Below, piece by piece: positions 1 to 10,525 of a stretch of DNA of 64,000 bases. Position 1 is the stretch's first letter. Every line of letters starts with the position of its first letter. Origin of the DNA: Leucaena leucocephala (lineage: Eukaryota; Streptophyta; Magnoliopsida; Fabales; Fabaceae); contig CM073545.1 of assembly GCA_037074615.1 (NCBI GenBank), forward strand, positions 17,564,001 to 17,628,000, read 5' to 3'. Position numbers and translations under genes: made by a program. The notes beneath the pieces were generated by a model that saw only the letters and a list, made by a program, of their open reading frames with translations, did no database searches and was not told the origin of the DNA.

Positions 1-98
1 GAAAGAAGCCAAGGGTTCATAAGATGCAGTTTCATTTCACAGTACATTTTGTGAAGGAAGTTATTGATATGGCATGCTTAAAGAACTAATGATTTACA

Positions 99-209
99 AA
101 ACATCTTATTAATTGGTAAGTGATTTATAAAGGAAGTTAAGTAATGATTTACCAGTTCACCTTGAAAGTCAAGAAATGAATAAATCACTTACCAATTAAT
201 AAGATGTTT
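99..209. repeat. Perfect 30-bp inverted repeat with 50-nt loop
   Basis: The arm at 99-128 is the exact reverse complement of the arm at 180-209; pairing stops at both ends. A single strand could fold into a 30-bp hairpin. It lies about 270 bp upstream of the DUF1218 start codon. It could be a small MITE remnant or a foldback in the promoter. No target-site duplication was identified, so its origin is open. Confidence 0.75.
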
Positions 210-398
210 ATACACCAAAGTCACGGAGCTGGTTTATACCCTGCTTTGCTAGCTCCCTATCCTAAAATTCCAACACCGCATTAAAAAAACAGAGAGAGAA
301 GACACAAAAGCAAATAAAAGTTGAGACTAATGACGAAAGAAACTTTTTTTCGTTTTTTCCATCTAACCCATCTCCTACCACTTTCATTCTATACTCTT

Positions 399-412
399 TA
401 TATATATATATA
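399..412 (+). promoter_or_regulatory. TATA box of the DUF1218 gene
   Basis: An alternating TA run 70 bp before the ATG at 482 sits at a usual distance for a plant TATA box plus a short leader. A CT-rich stretch after it fits a transcription start and 5' leader. Confidence 0.5.
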
Positions 413-481
413 GACCCTCCACCATCTGTTTTCTCACTCTTTCTCACCAGCAAACACATTTCTGTTTCTTTTATCTCATAA

Positions 482-1182
482 ATGGCAGGTGCAGGAGGAA
501 TTTTTCTGTGTGTCTTGATCGTGGTCTTGGATATCGCAGCTGGAATTCTTGGTATCGAGGCCGAGATTGCACAGAATAAGGTATGCATATGTGGCTATAT
601 ATGGCGGCTAAGGCTTGCTGTGTTCTATTGGCTCAATCAGCTTCAGAATTAAACAGTTAGAATGTTTATTTGGTTTTTTGAACAAACAGGTAAAGCACGT
701 GAGGTTGTGGATATTTGAGTGTAGGAACCCAAGTCATCAAGCTTTCATGTTGGGTTTAGGGGCGGCTCTGCTTTTGGGGTTAGCTCATGTGATAGTGAAT
801 TTGGTGAATGGCTGTAACTGTGCCTGTTCTCAAGGAGAGCTTCAAAAGGCTCCCCCAAATAGGCAACTCTCTGTAGCTTCCCTCCTCTTAACCTGGTATT
901 CTCTCTCAAACTGTGATAAATAAATATTCTTTATATTAATATGAAACTGTCTTTAGTGTGGTGGGGGATGACTAAGCTGTGATTTGGTTGTATGAATGAT
1001 TCAGGGTGGTGTTGGCCGTTGGATTATCCATGTTGGTGATAGGGACGATGTCAAACAACAAGCGAGATGGGTCGTGTGGGCTGTCGCATCATCATTTTCT
1101 GTCCATCGGTGGCATTTTGTGTTTTGTTCATGCCTTCCTCTCTGTTGCTTATTACATTTCTGCCACTGCCTCCTTTGTTTAG
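482..1182 (+). CDS. DUF1218 family membrane protein, 3 exons, 160 aa
   Basis: Exons 482-580, 690-895 and 1005-1182 join in frame (483 nt, 160 aa) with GT-AG introns. Four hydrophobic segments are visible: near residues 5-25 (starting GIFLCVLIVVLDIAAG), in the middle of exon 2 (MLGLGAALLLGLAHVIVNLV), at the start of exon 3, and at the C terminus. A Cys-containing loop (GCNCAC) follows the second one. This is the layout of plant DUF1218 proteins, whose characterised members are the MODIFYING WALL LIGNIN and DESIGUAL/VCC proteins, acting in cell-wall lignin and in leaf and vein patterning. Which subgroup this gene belongs to cannot be told by eye. The start is the first ATG after the TATA box and begins the first membrane segment directly. 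The gene looks intact. Confidence 0.85.
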
Positions 1183-2489
1183 TCACTAATTATGGATTGA
1201 GTTTTTCTTTTTCCTTCCATGTTAAGTTTTGAAACTTTGTAGAGCCTCCAATCAGAGGCACCTTTTTAAGATCCTTTTCCCCCTTTATGTTCTTTGGAAT
1301 TTACTCGTAACACCCTTACCTGCTTTACGTTCTTTAGAAATTAATTCCTTAAACATTAAGTTGGCTTTGTAATCTCGCTTTATCTATGACCTAATTTTGT
1401 TGTAATATCTCATAAATAGTTGCTTCATGGTTAAAAAGAATGTAACGGAAATTTTGTCTATCATCACTAATATCCTTTCGCAATGCAATGAGCGATGGCT
1501 GCCATTTACATTTCCTACTCTTGCTTTTCAATTCACAAGGCAACCTTGTGCAGACGATTCTCGACACATAAAACTGAGTTGTGTAATTGTTAATTCCCTT
1601 TGCGTGCTCTGGGAAAATAAATATTCCACAAAAAAGAGCGATAACTTTCCAACGAGGCTATGATGGAATCATACTTCACCCACAGGATTAATTCAGAAAT
1701 TTCATCGTCTTAAGCCAGTGCCAAAGAAAATGCATTATCGGTGAGATGAGTTGCTGGCATTATAGTTGTAGTCGTTTGGGTATAACATCGAATTCCCCGT
1801 ACCTTTTTTCCCCGATCATTTGAAAACAAATAGCAAGTTTAACACACCTTGAACAAGCCAGGCATTATGCAGAGAACTAAAACATAAGTTGTTTCATACG
1901 TTTAGAAAGGGATAAAGCAGGAAATTGTCAATTGAATTGTATTCAATCGAAAAGGTGCTCTTTTACTCTCAAGTGAAATCTGAAATGGGGATATGAAGTT
2001 TACGCAGCTAATATCAAATGAAAATTCATTGAACTTCTTCTTGTTCATTAATTTCATTTGACATATATTTTAGATGTTTAACATCAACACCAATATTAGT
2101 ATAACAAAATCCAAAATACTGTAATATTCATGAGTCAAACAAGTCATAAGTCATAACCAGGGTGTCTTGCATCAAGCTGCGTATAATGGAGGGAGAGATT
2201 TATCTAGTTTGCTTGAAAGTTGGAAAAAGCTCATCGCCGTTTAACCGACGAAAACATCCGCAGCTTTCACCACTTAAGATACGAAATTCATTTCAGCCAT
2301 TTCAAAGATCCATGACCTCTCCAAAAATTTAAACATGATATCGTTTGATCAACGTACATCAAAAGCAGATTGGAAGGGGGAAAAACCACGCGATTATCAA
2401 AACTCAAACCATATTTTCCCGTAAATGTCCTATGACGGCAAAAATGTATTTCACATGAAGATATGGTTTACCTTATAATGGCTAGAACA
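1183..2489. other. Intergenic, no gene seen
   Basis: The 3' side of the DUF1218 gene and the 3' side of the convergent GeBP-type gene share this 1.3-kb spacer. Short open frames such as 1427-1663 have no recognisable motif. No repeat was recognised. Confidence 0.6.
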
Positions 2490-3626
2490 CTAAGACATGG
2501 ATGATTTCGTCGCTTCTAACATCAGTTTAGCAGAGTCACGAACCAACTCGACCTTCTTCAAGTACACTTTGAATTCATCTTCCTGCAACTTCCTCCACTT
2601 GCTTTCCAATTCCCTGGTCCTCGCACTCCCTATAAATGGCAGAGCTTCCTTCATAACATTTGCAGCACCCTCCGGTATCGACAAAAGCTTCCCTTGTACC
2701 AGTAACGCATCAAAGAATGACAAATTAGGGCTTACTGGTTCAGCATTAATTTCACCATTCGGTAATGCTGAAGATGAAGGCTTGGATTCGCTCTGACTTG
2801 GCTTTCTCTTTATCTTAGCACTATCGTCCACCCCATTTGTGACTGAAGCTCCCCAAATTTTCTTGGATAGATCAAAAAGCTTGGAGTCATGTGCCTTGCC
2901 GAGAACAGGGGCTTCACCATTTTTACCCTTTTCTGCATTGCTTTGGTATTTCTGTTTCAACCTCTTGATTTTGTTCTTTAATTGGTCCTTAGACGCATCG
3001 ACGTGAAGATTTTCCTTAAGAAATCCATGAAAAGCCCCCATATCAGCCCATGGGTCAGCCCCTTTCTCGGATTGGTACTCGATCATGCCCTTCAAAATCG
3101 CAACCTCGTCGTTTTCACTCCAAAGGCGTGGAACACCGGATCCCCTTTTCGAATCTTCATCTTGACCATTAGATACCTTATTCTTCTTTAACTCTTTCCT
3201 TTCAAAATCATCGCTTTCCTTGGAGCGCTTCACGCCGCCGGTGACAGTCTTTGCTGGCGACATTGGCAACTTACGGCTAGCTGAAATTTTATGGGGTTGT
3301 ACGGAATCTTTCATTGGTTTGGACGCAATCGGTTTGATAGTGAAGGCGGAAGCGGATGGCGAGGGCCGCGAATTGTCGGACTCCGTTTCCGACCCGGATT
3401 CGGAATCTGATGAAGACTGGTCTTGCGAAGCTTTTACAGTTTTGGTGACGGGGGTTTTGTCAGACCTGGGCTTCTTATTCTGATGGTTATCTTCATCTTG
3501 TTCGTCTTCCGGTCCTTCGGAATCACCGTTTTCTTCGTCTTCTTCGGCAGCGTCGTCCTCGGTTTCTTCATCTTCTTCCGAAGAAGAAGCAGGTGGTGGG
3601 TCTTCTACAAGCCGTTTTGGAGCCAT
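2490..3626 (-). CDS. GLABROUS1 enhancer-binding protein-like (GeBP/STOREKEEPER, DUF573), 378 aa
   Basis: This is a single-exon nuclear regulator. The N terminus (residues about 14-50) is a run of Glu and Asp, followed by a Ser/Lys-rich linker (about 50-160) with basic patches suited to nuclear import. The DUF573 DNA-binding domain lies at about 165-260. It starts VPRLWSENDEVAILKGM, has the conserved Trp of WADMGAFHGFL, then NKIKRLKQKYQ and the closing KKIWG. The C-terminal 45 residues are charged and helical (LESKWRKLQEDEFKVYLKKV), matching the leucine-zipper-like dimerisation region of GeBP proteins. In Arabidopsis these factors bind DNA non-classically and act in trichome and cytokinin responses. 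Length and lack of introns are typical of the family. The gene is convergent with the DUF1218 gene. No defect was seen. Confidence 0.9.
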   Translation of the reverse strand: MAPKRLVEDPPPASSSEEDEETEDDAAEEDEENGDSEGPEDEQDEDNHQNKKPRSDKTPVTKTVKASQDQSSSDSESGSETESDNSRPSPSASAFTIKPIASKPMKDSVQPHKISASRKLPMSPAKTVTGGVKRSKESDDFERKELKKNKVSNGQDEDSKRGSGVPRLWSENDEVAILKGMIEYQSEKGADPWADMGAFHGFLKENLHVDASKDQLKNKIKRLKQKYQSNAEKGKNGEAPVLGKAHDSKLFDLSKKIWGASVTNGVDDSAKIKRKPSQSESKPSSSALPNGEINAEPVSPNLSFFDALLVQGKLLSIPEGAANVMKEALPFIGSARTRELESKWRKLQEDEFKVYLKKVELVRDSAKLMLEATKSSMS

Positions 3627-5130
3627 AACGACGGGGACAACAGATGCGCTTCAGCGACAATAGAAAAGAAGAGAGAAATGCAAAGAAAGCGTTGTAGGGT
3701 TTTGAAATGTTTAAGCTGAATCCTCGGTTTTCACTTTCAACTTTTACCCCTCATCCAGTTTTCAACTGTTGAAAAAACCCTGATCAAAGATGATCTCCAG
3801 CCCAAGTACACTAGACTAGGCCTTGTTTTGGGCCCAGAAAGAACAGATTAAACTTGTGGCAAGGGATAACACAAAACGAGAAATACAAAAAAAAAAAAAA
3901 TCTAAAATATTTACGTATTCTTTAATGTCATTTTATTTAAATTCTACCAAATTAAAAATATGACAACTTAATATATTTTAATTTTAGTTGACTGATAACT
4001 AATATAAAATAATTAACATTTTATTTTTTTTTAAAATAAATATAATAATTTAATTTAGAGGAGTTTTTATTTTTCAAATTAAAATATTAATTTTTAAAAT
4101 AAAATAAAATCGTAATTTTTTTTAGATAAATCATCAAATTAGATATTATATTTTAATTAAATAAAATTTATATGACATGGTATTCAAAAGTACGTTAGTA
4201 TTTCTCGCACAAAACACCGAATATTTTCTTCTTCTTTTTTCTTTTTATTAACACACACCCATCCCTTCCCCATTGAATGGACTTTCACACTTATACACAT
4301 CCTACACTAATTTATTCATTGTGGGATTCGATCTTGCAACGTCTCTATTGGGAGATGCAAGTGATGCCATCAAGTCATTAAGGCTTTGACCAAAACACAG
4401 ACACAGAATATTTTCAAGGGGGTTTAAAATTTAAACATTTTCATTTCATTGTTTTGTAATTTGTTAATAATTTTAGAAAAGTAAAGATAATTCAATATTT
4501 TCAATTTCAATTAATAGTGGAGACATTTTTTTTTTACCTTTTGTTTTGGCTGGAAGGCATAAGACAAAATTGAATACTTAACCCAAAGCTGAAAAATGTT
4601 TTAAAAATTGAAAATAAATTAGGGAACTTGAATCTTTTTTGAAAATTCAAATAGTAAAAAAAATAGAATTGGTAGAAATATAAAATAATAATTACAATAG
4701 GTAACTGAACAAAAGCTGGACCATTTTAGCGACCCATTATCTTTTGCTTGCCAAACTTCTCAGGAAAGTTCAGGCTTAAGCAGTGGTTAGTATTTAAAAA
4801 TATCCATTCTGGTATTAATTAAAATTATTATTATGAGTTGAGAGATTAGCAAGCGAGATATCCTTTGGCTTCATCATTTTAATGATGGTAAATTTGGAAG
4901 TTCAATAAAGCCCTATAAGCAACTCCAAATATAGGAGTTGAGCACTCTGACTCTTTATTCAATAGTTTGATAACACAGTACATGAAGTTGAAATATGCGA
5001 AAGCTTCTCATTCATAATTCAAACAGATATCTCCGAGTGCCACATTGTGGCATTATTTCTGGGATTGCACACCTCATATCTTATTCATATACTGAGTAAA
5101 AGTGGTGGTCTTTTCCATCTGGTTGGCAAA
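3627..5130. other. AT-rich intergenic spacer
   Basis: This is upstream DNA of the GeBP-type gene, then long A/T-rich stretches up to the end of the beta-amylase pseudogene. At about 4240-4400 lies a less AT-rich patch that reads like an old transposon fragment, but no terminal repeats or coding motif were found. No gene seen. Confidence 0.5.
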
Positions 5131-6601
5131 TCAACCATCAACTTTCATGTCTGTTTCTTCATCCCATGGGAATGGCGGCATTGGTTTGGTTGCTTCAAGA
5201 AGAGCTTCAATAGGAATCTTTGATTTTGATCGCTTCAATGGAATTAAGTGGTGACCATACTTTTGAGGGTGTTCTATGTAATGCTGCATTTTTAAGGAAG
5301 AGAGTTAGGAGAAGACAGTGGCTTTTAATCACTGTAGTAAAAGCAATGTCAAAACCATGTATGTATGACAAACTGCTAACCAGATCAGCATACATTTTTC
5401 CAACAAATTTTTTGAATATTTCAAAATTTGATTCTTCCAGAAGATCATCTGATAGACGTAGGTAGGTATGTGACTCCATGCATTTTCGGTTTTGGGGGTC
5501 CACTTTTTTTGACACCATTTGGTCTAGCATTTAGCAGGATTTGGTTGTAACCTGTTGCATCATACCTTGAAAGTGCATTTTCTCCAGCAACTTCAACGCC
5601 TTCTCTCCAACCTCCACTCAATACCTGCTCAAAGATTTATTTTTTTTGTAGCTCAAGCGTTGCCATATATACAACCATTTGAATATGAAGAAAACTTGAA
5701 TTGCATTACCTGTTGAACACCCTCAGGTCCACTTTTGGCATCAGAGCTTTGTTCTGAATCCCTCATCTCAAGATACGTAAAATTCAAAATAGCATGATGA
5801 CGAGACAGCATTCACGGTATCGGACGATACCCATCTCTATCATCTAGGTTGTAGTATCCAGCAGTGAGCTCAGCAGCATGACTTGGAGCCTTGTACAACC
5901 AGTGTATTCCTGAGACCTGTTTGTTTGTCATGGTTAAAAGTTATAATTGATCTGCACATATATATAAATGGAAGCCAATTGTGTCAAAATCTGATGCATC
6001 ATGAACATACTTTTATTGCTAATGTGACTTTACGGCCAAGAAAAGCTTTGTTGGCTTCATCAAGGATCTGATCAGCATGTTTCAGCAATCTTTTTGAGTA
6101 CCAAATCAAGAAAAACTCCCCTTTCTCAGTGAGGTATCTGCCGTCTGATTGGCATAGAAGATATCAGGGTTTGATTTCCGATGTGAAGAACCCACTGAGG
6201 AATAGGGATGTTGACAACATCTCCAACGTTGCCTCGACATTGATGCAAGGACATGATGGCTTGCAGTTTCAGGCCACATTCATGGACCACTTGAAACGAG
6301 CTCCTATATGCACCCCACTCATACTTCTTAGGTCCCTTCTTCTCTATGATCCCCCACCACACATCCACCATAACCCCATCAGCACCAGCTGCATGCAGCT
6401 CCTGAAGCTGTTTCTTCAGCCTCTTTGGGTCTTCGAACACATTCTCAACTGTAACAACTCCGAGCTAAAAGCATGGAACACATCAAAGTTAGGACAAGAA
6501 GAAGAAGAAGAAATCAGTTTACAAGTGTGACTACTTACTGGGAGCATGAGGTAAATTGGAACATAGTTTGTGGCTGGAATGGAAGACTTGGTTCCTGCCA
6601 T
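5131..6601 (-). pseudogene. Beta-amylase pseudogene (BAM5-like), internal deletion, stop and frameshift
   Basis: Exon remnants run 6601-6539 (start MAGTKSSIPATNYVPIYLMLP without transit peptide), 6464-6011, 5916-5710, 5624-5381 and 5283-5131, ending TDMKVDG like other cytosolic plant beta-amylases. Several lesions are visible. Near 6141-6150 the sequence jumps from the exon-2 motif DIFYAN straight into exon 4 (YLTEKGEFF), losing the end of exon 2, all of exon 3 and the start of exon 4. That removes the catalytic acid Glu of GPAGE. At 5812-5814 the Arg of the usual PIARML motif is a TGA stop. Near 5458-5466 a 4-bp duplication shifts the frame before YLRLSDDLL. The Glu of VAGENAL, the catalytic base, is still present. 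It lies 1.5 kb downstream of the intact paralogue on the same strand, so it is a decayed tandem copy. Confidence 0.9.
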
Positions 6602-8104
6602 TTTCTTGTTTTCTGAGTGAACTGAAAGCGGAGATACTTAGCTCGCTTGCTTGCTTGAAGTAAGCAACCGAAGGGAGCCTTTTATAGAAGAACAAAGAGC
6701 ATTCATTGCAAAGACATGTCCAATAATTTAAAACAAAATAATACTTCAGTAGTTAATATAAGATTTAGTTTGTAATATAATTTACACTATAAATTATATC
6801 TTATATTAAGAATTGGAGAAGTAGTAATTTTGGGTAATAAGAACAGAATTATCATCATATTCGACTAATTCTACATATTAATAGAAGGTTACATATTTGG
6901 ATATCATCAAGATCATTGGCCTTAATATAATAAAGACAAAGGTATGTTCATTGTCCATTCCTTTAGGTTTTTGTGATTTTATTTGGCAGAACAAGGCCAT
7001 AGCCATGGATAGGATTCAAATCCTATATATCTAATCCACCATTGCCAACAAAGTGGCCATCATCATAAAGCACCATCCATCTGTCCTGCATGCAGCATGG
7101 CTTTTATAACAAAGGCGGTGCCTCATTGTCGCGGAGCTCTTTGAATCCATCATATCAACTTTAATATCTCATTTATGAGTTATGACCACACGGCAATAAC
7201 TAAACGTGCCTTTTATTTCGCCTACTTTGTCCTGTTCATTCTTATTCATATGTAGTGTGGCTCTACAAATCACGAATTACCATCCAAAGGGTTGTCAAGT
7301 ATGCTCAATGCTCGTATCTGTTTGCTCATCCCATGGAAATTCCGAATCAGTTTGAATTAATGGGTTTGTTTTATAACGAAATCTGCTTTTGTAGGGTGGG
7401 GGAATTTATTTATATAGATGCTGTAAAATGTGAAACCTCGTCAGCTTCTCGTAATGGTTGGACAAGAGGTCATTATTCAGAAATCTTTATGATCATTTAA
7501 AATATTATGCAGATAGAACACTTATTTATCTATACTGTAACTCATTTATCTCCATATCTGCAACATATGCTTCAAATATGACGATATTATGTATACTTGT
7601 CAGTTTCACAATTTTTTTTTTGGCACATATCTAAAACTAATCTGGCTGAAGACACGTATGCGTTGATGGAATTCACATTTTAATATTCCTTCAAATACTT
7701 TTCCTGAAAATTGGAAGCAAAGATTTAATGCAAATCTCAGTTTGCTGTACCTGTTAAAGTAAACCAGTCAGCACATTCGTATTTATAGAAAATCATGAAC
7801 ATGAGAACACAACTGAAACTTTTATTTACTTCCCTCCAAAGTTTTTTATTTACCATTTTAACACCGGAGCTAATGGAGTTTGCAATCCTATCTTTGAAAT
7901 GTCATTTATTTTCCTCCACTACATCATTTACTAATGTCATGTGATTGAACCGATCAAATTTCAAAGTAGGTGATCAATATCATCATGATTATGCTACAGG
8001 TCAATATCATGATGTTTGTTTATTTATATGCTTTTGTAAATCTTTCTATTGCTTTTTTAGTATGGTTGTGAAGCTATATTATAACTACATTTCATTTATT
8101 ATTT
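6602..8104. other. Spacer between the two beta-amylase copies
   Basis: This 1.5-kb AT-rich stretch holds the promoter of the pseudogene and the 3' flank of the intact paralogue. The open frame at 7255-7500 has no recognisable motif. No transposon ends were seen. Confidence 0.5.
6679..6692 (-). promoter_or_regulatory. TATA box of the beta-amylase pseudogene
   Basis: On the minus strand a TATAAAA motif lies about 80 bp before the ATG at 6601, at a normal promoter distance. The pseudogene could therefore still be transcribed. Confidence 0.4.
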
Positions 8105-10525
8105 TCAGCTTAGATTGAATATTGACAAGATCGTAGCTACTAGATCAACGAATACACCACCAACGCTCATATCTGTTTGCTCGTCCCACGCAAATGGCTT
8201 CACTGGTTTGGTTGCTTCAAGAAGGACCTCCATTGGAATTCTTGGCTTTGACCGCTCCATTGGGACTGTGAAATGATTGTATTGTTCAGCATCCGGACAG
8301 TACTTCTGCATTTTATGATTACCTTAGAACAGAAACCACGAAAGGTCATCATCTTCTGCAATTAAATAGGTTCTGTAAAAACCTTTTACCTGATCAGCAT
8401 GCATCTTTCGCACAAAGTTTTTGAATCTATAAAACTTTGGTATTCCCGGTAACGTATTTGACAAACGCAAGTATGTCAACCCATACAGCCTTAGTTTTGG
8501 AGGGCCCCATTTATCAATTCCATTGGGCCTAGCATTTAGAAGAATTTGATCGTAGCCTTCCTTGTCGTACCTTGGAAGTGCATTTTCTCCAGCAACTTCC
8601 AGCCCTTCTATCCAACCTCCACTCAGGACCTGTATGTGTACACCCAATTTATCTTGGCATTGAAACAACCTTCAACAATAGAATGTTCAACATGACTGCG
8701 AAGTAATTGGCATATTTTTACAGGTTACGATCAAATTATATAAAAATACTTCCTTGTTTACTAGAATAAGATCTATCACTGTTTATTGTCATATTATAAA
8801 TGCTTACATTCTGATTTCACCTACATATCTTCCTTGTTTTATCACACAGACTGACTTGAACTTGCTGAATGCTGATTTATGTATGAGATTTAGATGAGAA
8901 ATTGGAAAAAATTACCTGCTGAACAAGTTCCTGCGGGCCACAGTTTGCTTCAGGGGTTGTTTGTTCGGAGTTCCTCATCTCAAGACACGTAAAATTCAAT
9001 ATAGCATTGTGTCGAGAAAGCATCCTTGCTATAGGACGGTATCCATCTCTATCATTTAAATTGTAATATCCTGTAGTGAGTTCAGCAGCATGATTTTCTG
9101 TTTTGTACCACCAGTGGATTCCAGCCACCTGTTTCCACAATATGATATCAGATGAATGACGCAGAAGAAAAAAAAAGAAATGGTAATGAGATATATGTTA
9201 CAGAATTTACTTTTGCAGCTAACTTCACTTTGCAGCCTATGAACGCTTTATTTGCTTCATCTAAGATCTCATCACCATGCTTCAGCAGCTTGCTGGAATA
9301 CCATGTCAGAAAAAACTTCCCTTCCTCTGTGAGGTAAGTCCCATTTGATCTGAAAAAATCTGTAGATTCCGGTTCGTCATTACATTCCCCTGCATTATCT
9401 GGTAGCTCCCATTCAGGATGACCAGCTTTTGAAGCAGCCTCTTTGAAATCAGCTCTGAGATATTTGTCATAGCACTGCAGTATCAAGATGCATATATTTT
9501 CTTTAGTGCCATAATACACTTTGATGGCCTTATCCATAAGTTGCTATCACAGTAAAAATCATGTTCACCTGAAATTCTCCTATACCAGGAAACTTCCATC
9601 GCTGACTTTGTGCATAAGAAGGGTATCTGAGTTCTCCCGCAGGACCAAGTCCTACTTCAATGTCAATCATGAGTTCAGATTCTAAAAAATCCTCCATATT
9701 CTCTCTGAAGCTCTTCATGTAGTCACTATATATCTGCATTAGACAACTTATTTTAGCATCTACAAGCATACAAGTTAACAATCCAAAACTGAACTTGCGA
9801 TCATCAATTTTTCCCACCCTCATTCGTAAGACTCCTGAGAAATTATGTCAGACAAAGCAAAGGCAGATTCTACAGTAAAACATGAAACGTGAGATATTAA
9901 GACTATTTGTAAGACTCTGATTTCCATAAGGCTAACCTCAATGGCTGTTCTTCCATGAAATAGAGGCTTGTTATCCACGCCAAGGCTAAGGTATTCCTTA
10001 TTGCTGTTCCCAGTGCGATTGGTATAAAAGATGTCAGGGTCTAATTCTCCAACTTCAAGCGCCCATTTAGGGAGAGGGATAAAAACAGAATCCCCTACAT
10101 TCCCTCCACATTGGTGAAATGACATTATGGCTTGTAGCTTCAATCCACAATCTTTAACCAGTTGAAACAAGCTCCTATAAGCAGACCAATCATACTGCTT
10201 AGGTCCTTTGGATTCTACGATACCCCACCAAACATCAACCATAACTCCATCAACTTCTGCTGCAAGTAGCTCTATGAGCTGTTTCTCGAGCCCATCTCTG
10301 TCTGCTAAGGCATTATCAGTGGTGACAACCTCAAGCTGGAAGGAGAAATCAGAGTCCAAAGAGAACATAAGAAACAGATTAATACAAGCTAATTGATTGT
10401 AGTTGTACTGAACTTGATATCCAGAGAAAGAGACCAAGTTCATGACTTACTGGGAGCATCACGAATACTGGGACATAATTTGCAAGCATCGGATTATTGG
10501 GAGTGGAAGTACTTGGGCCCTGCAT
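8105..10525 (-). CDS. Beta-amylase, cytosolic BAM5-like, 7 exons, 518 aa
   Basis: This glycosyl hydrolase family 14 enzyme releases maltose from the non-reducing ends of alpha-1,4-glucans. Exons are 10525-10451, 10335-9937, 9733-9569, 9474-9211, 9128-8916, 8629-8390 and 8305-8105, each a multiple of three with GT-AG introns. The flexible loop GGNVGD is at residues 102-107. The catalytic acid is Glu192 (GPAGELRYP), the inner loop FTCLEMR is at 347-353, and the catalytic base is Glu387 (VAGENALPRYD). The spacing of 195 residues matches soybean Glu186/Glu380. No transit peptide precedes NYVPVFVMLP, so a cytosolic or vacuolar form is likely. The C terminus is odd: where relatives end near TDMKVDG, this one continues with about 17 hydrophobic residues (to SIFNLS). 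The upstream neighbour copy is a pseudogene, so this is the working member of the pair. Confidence 0.93.
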
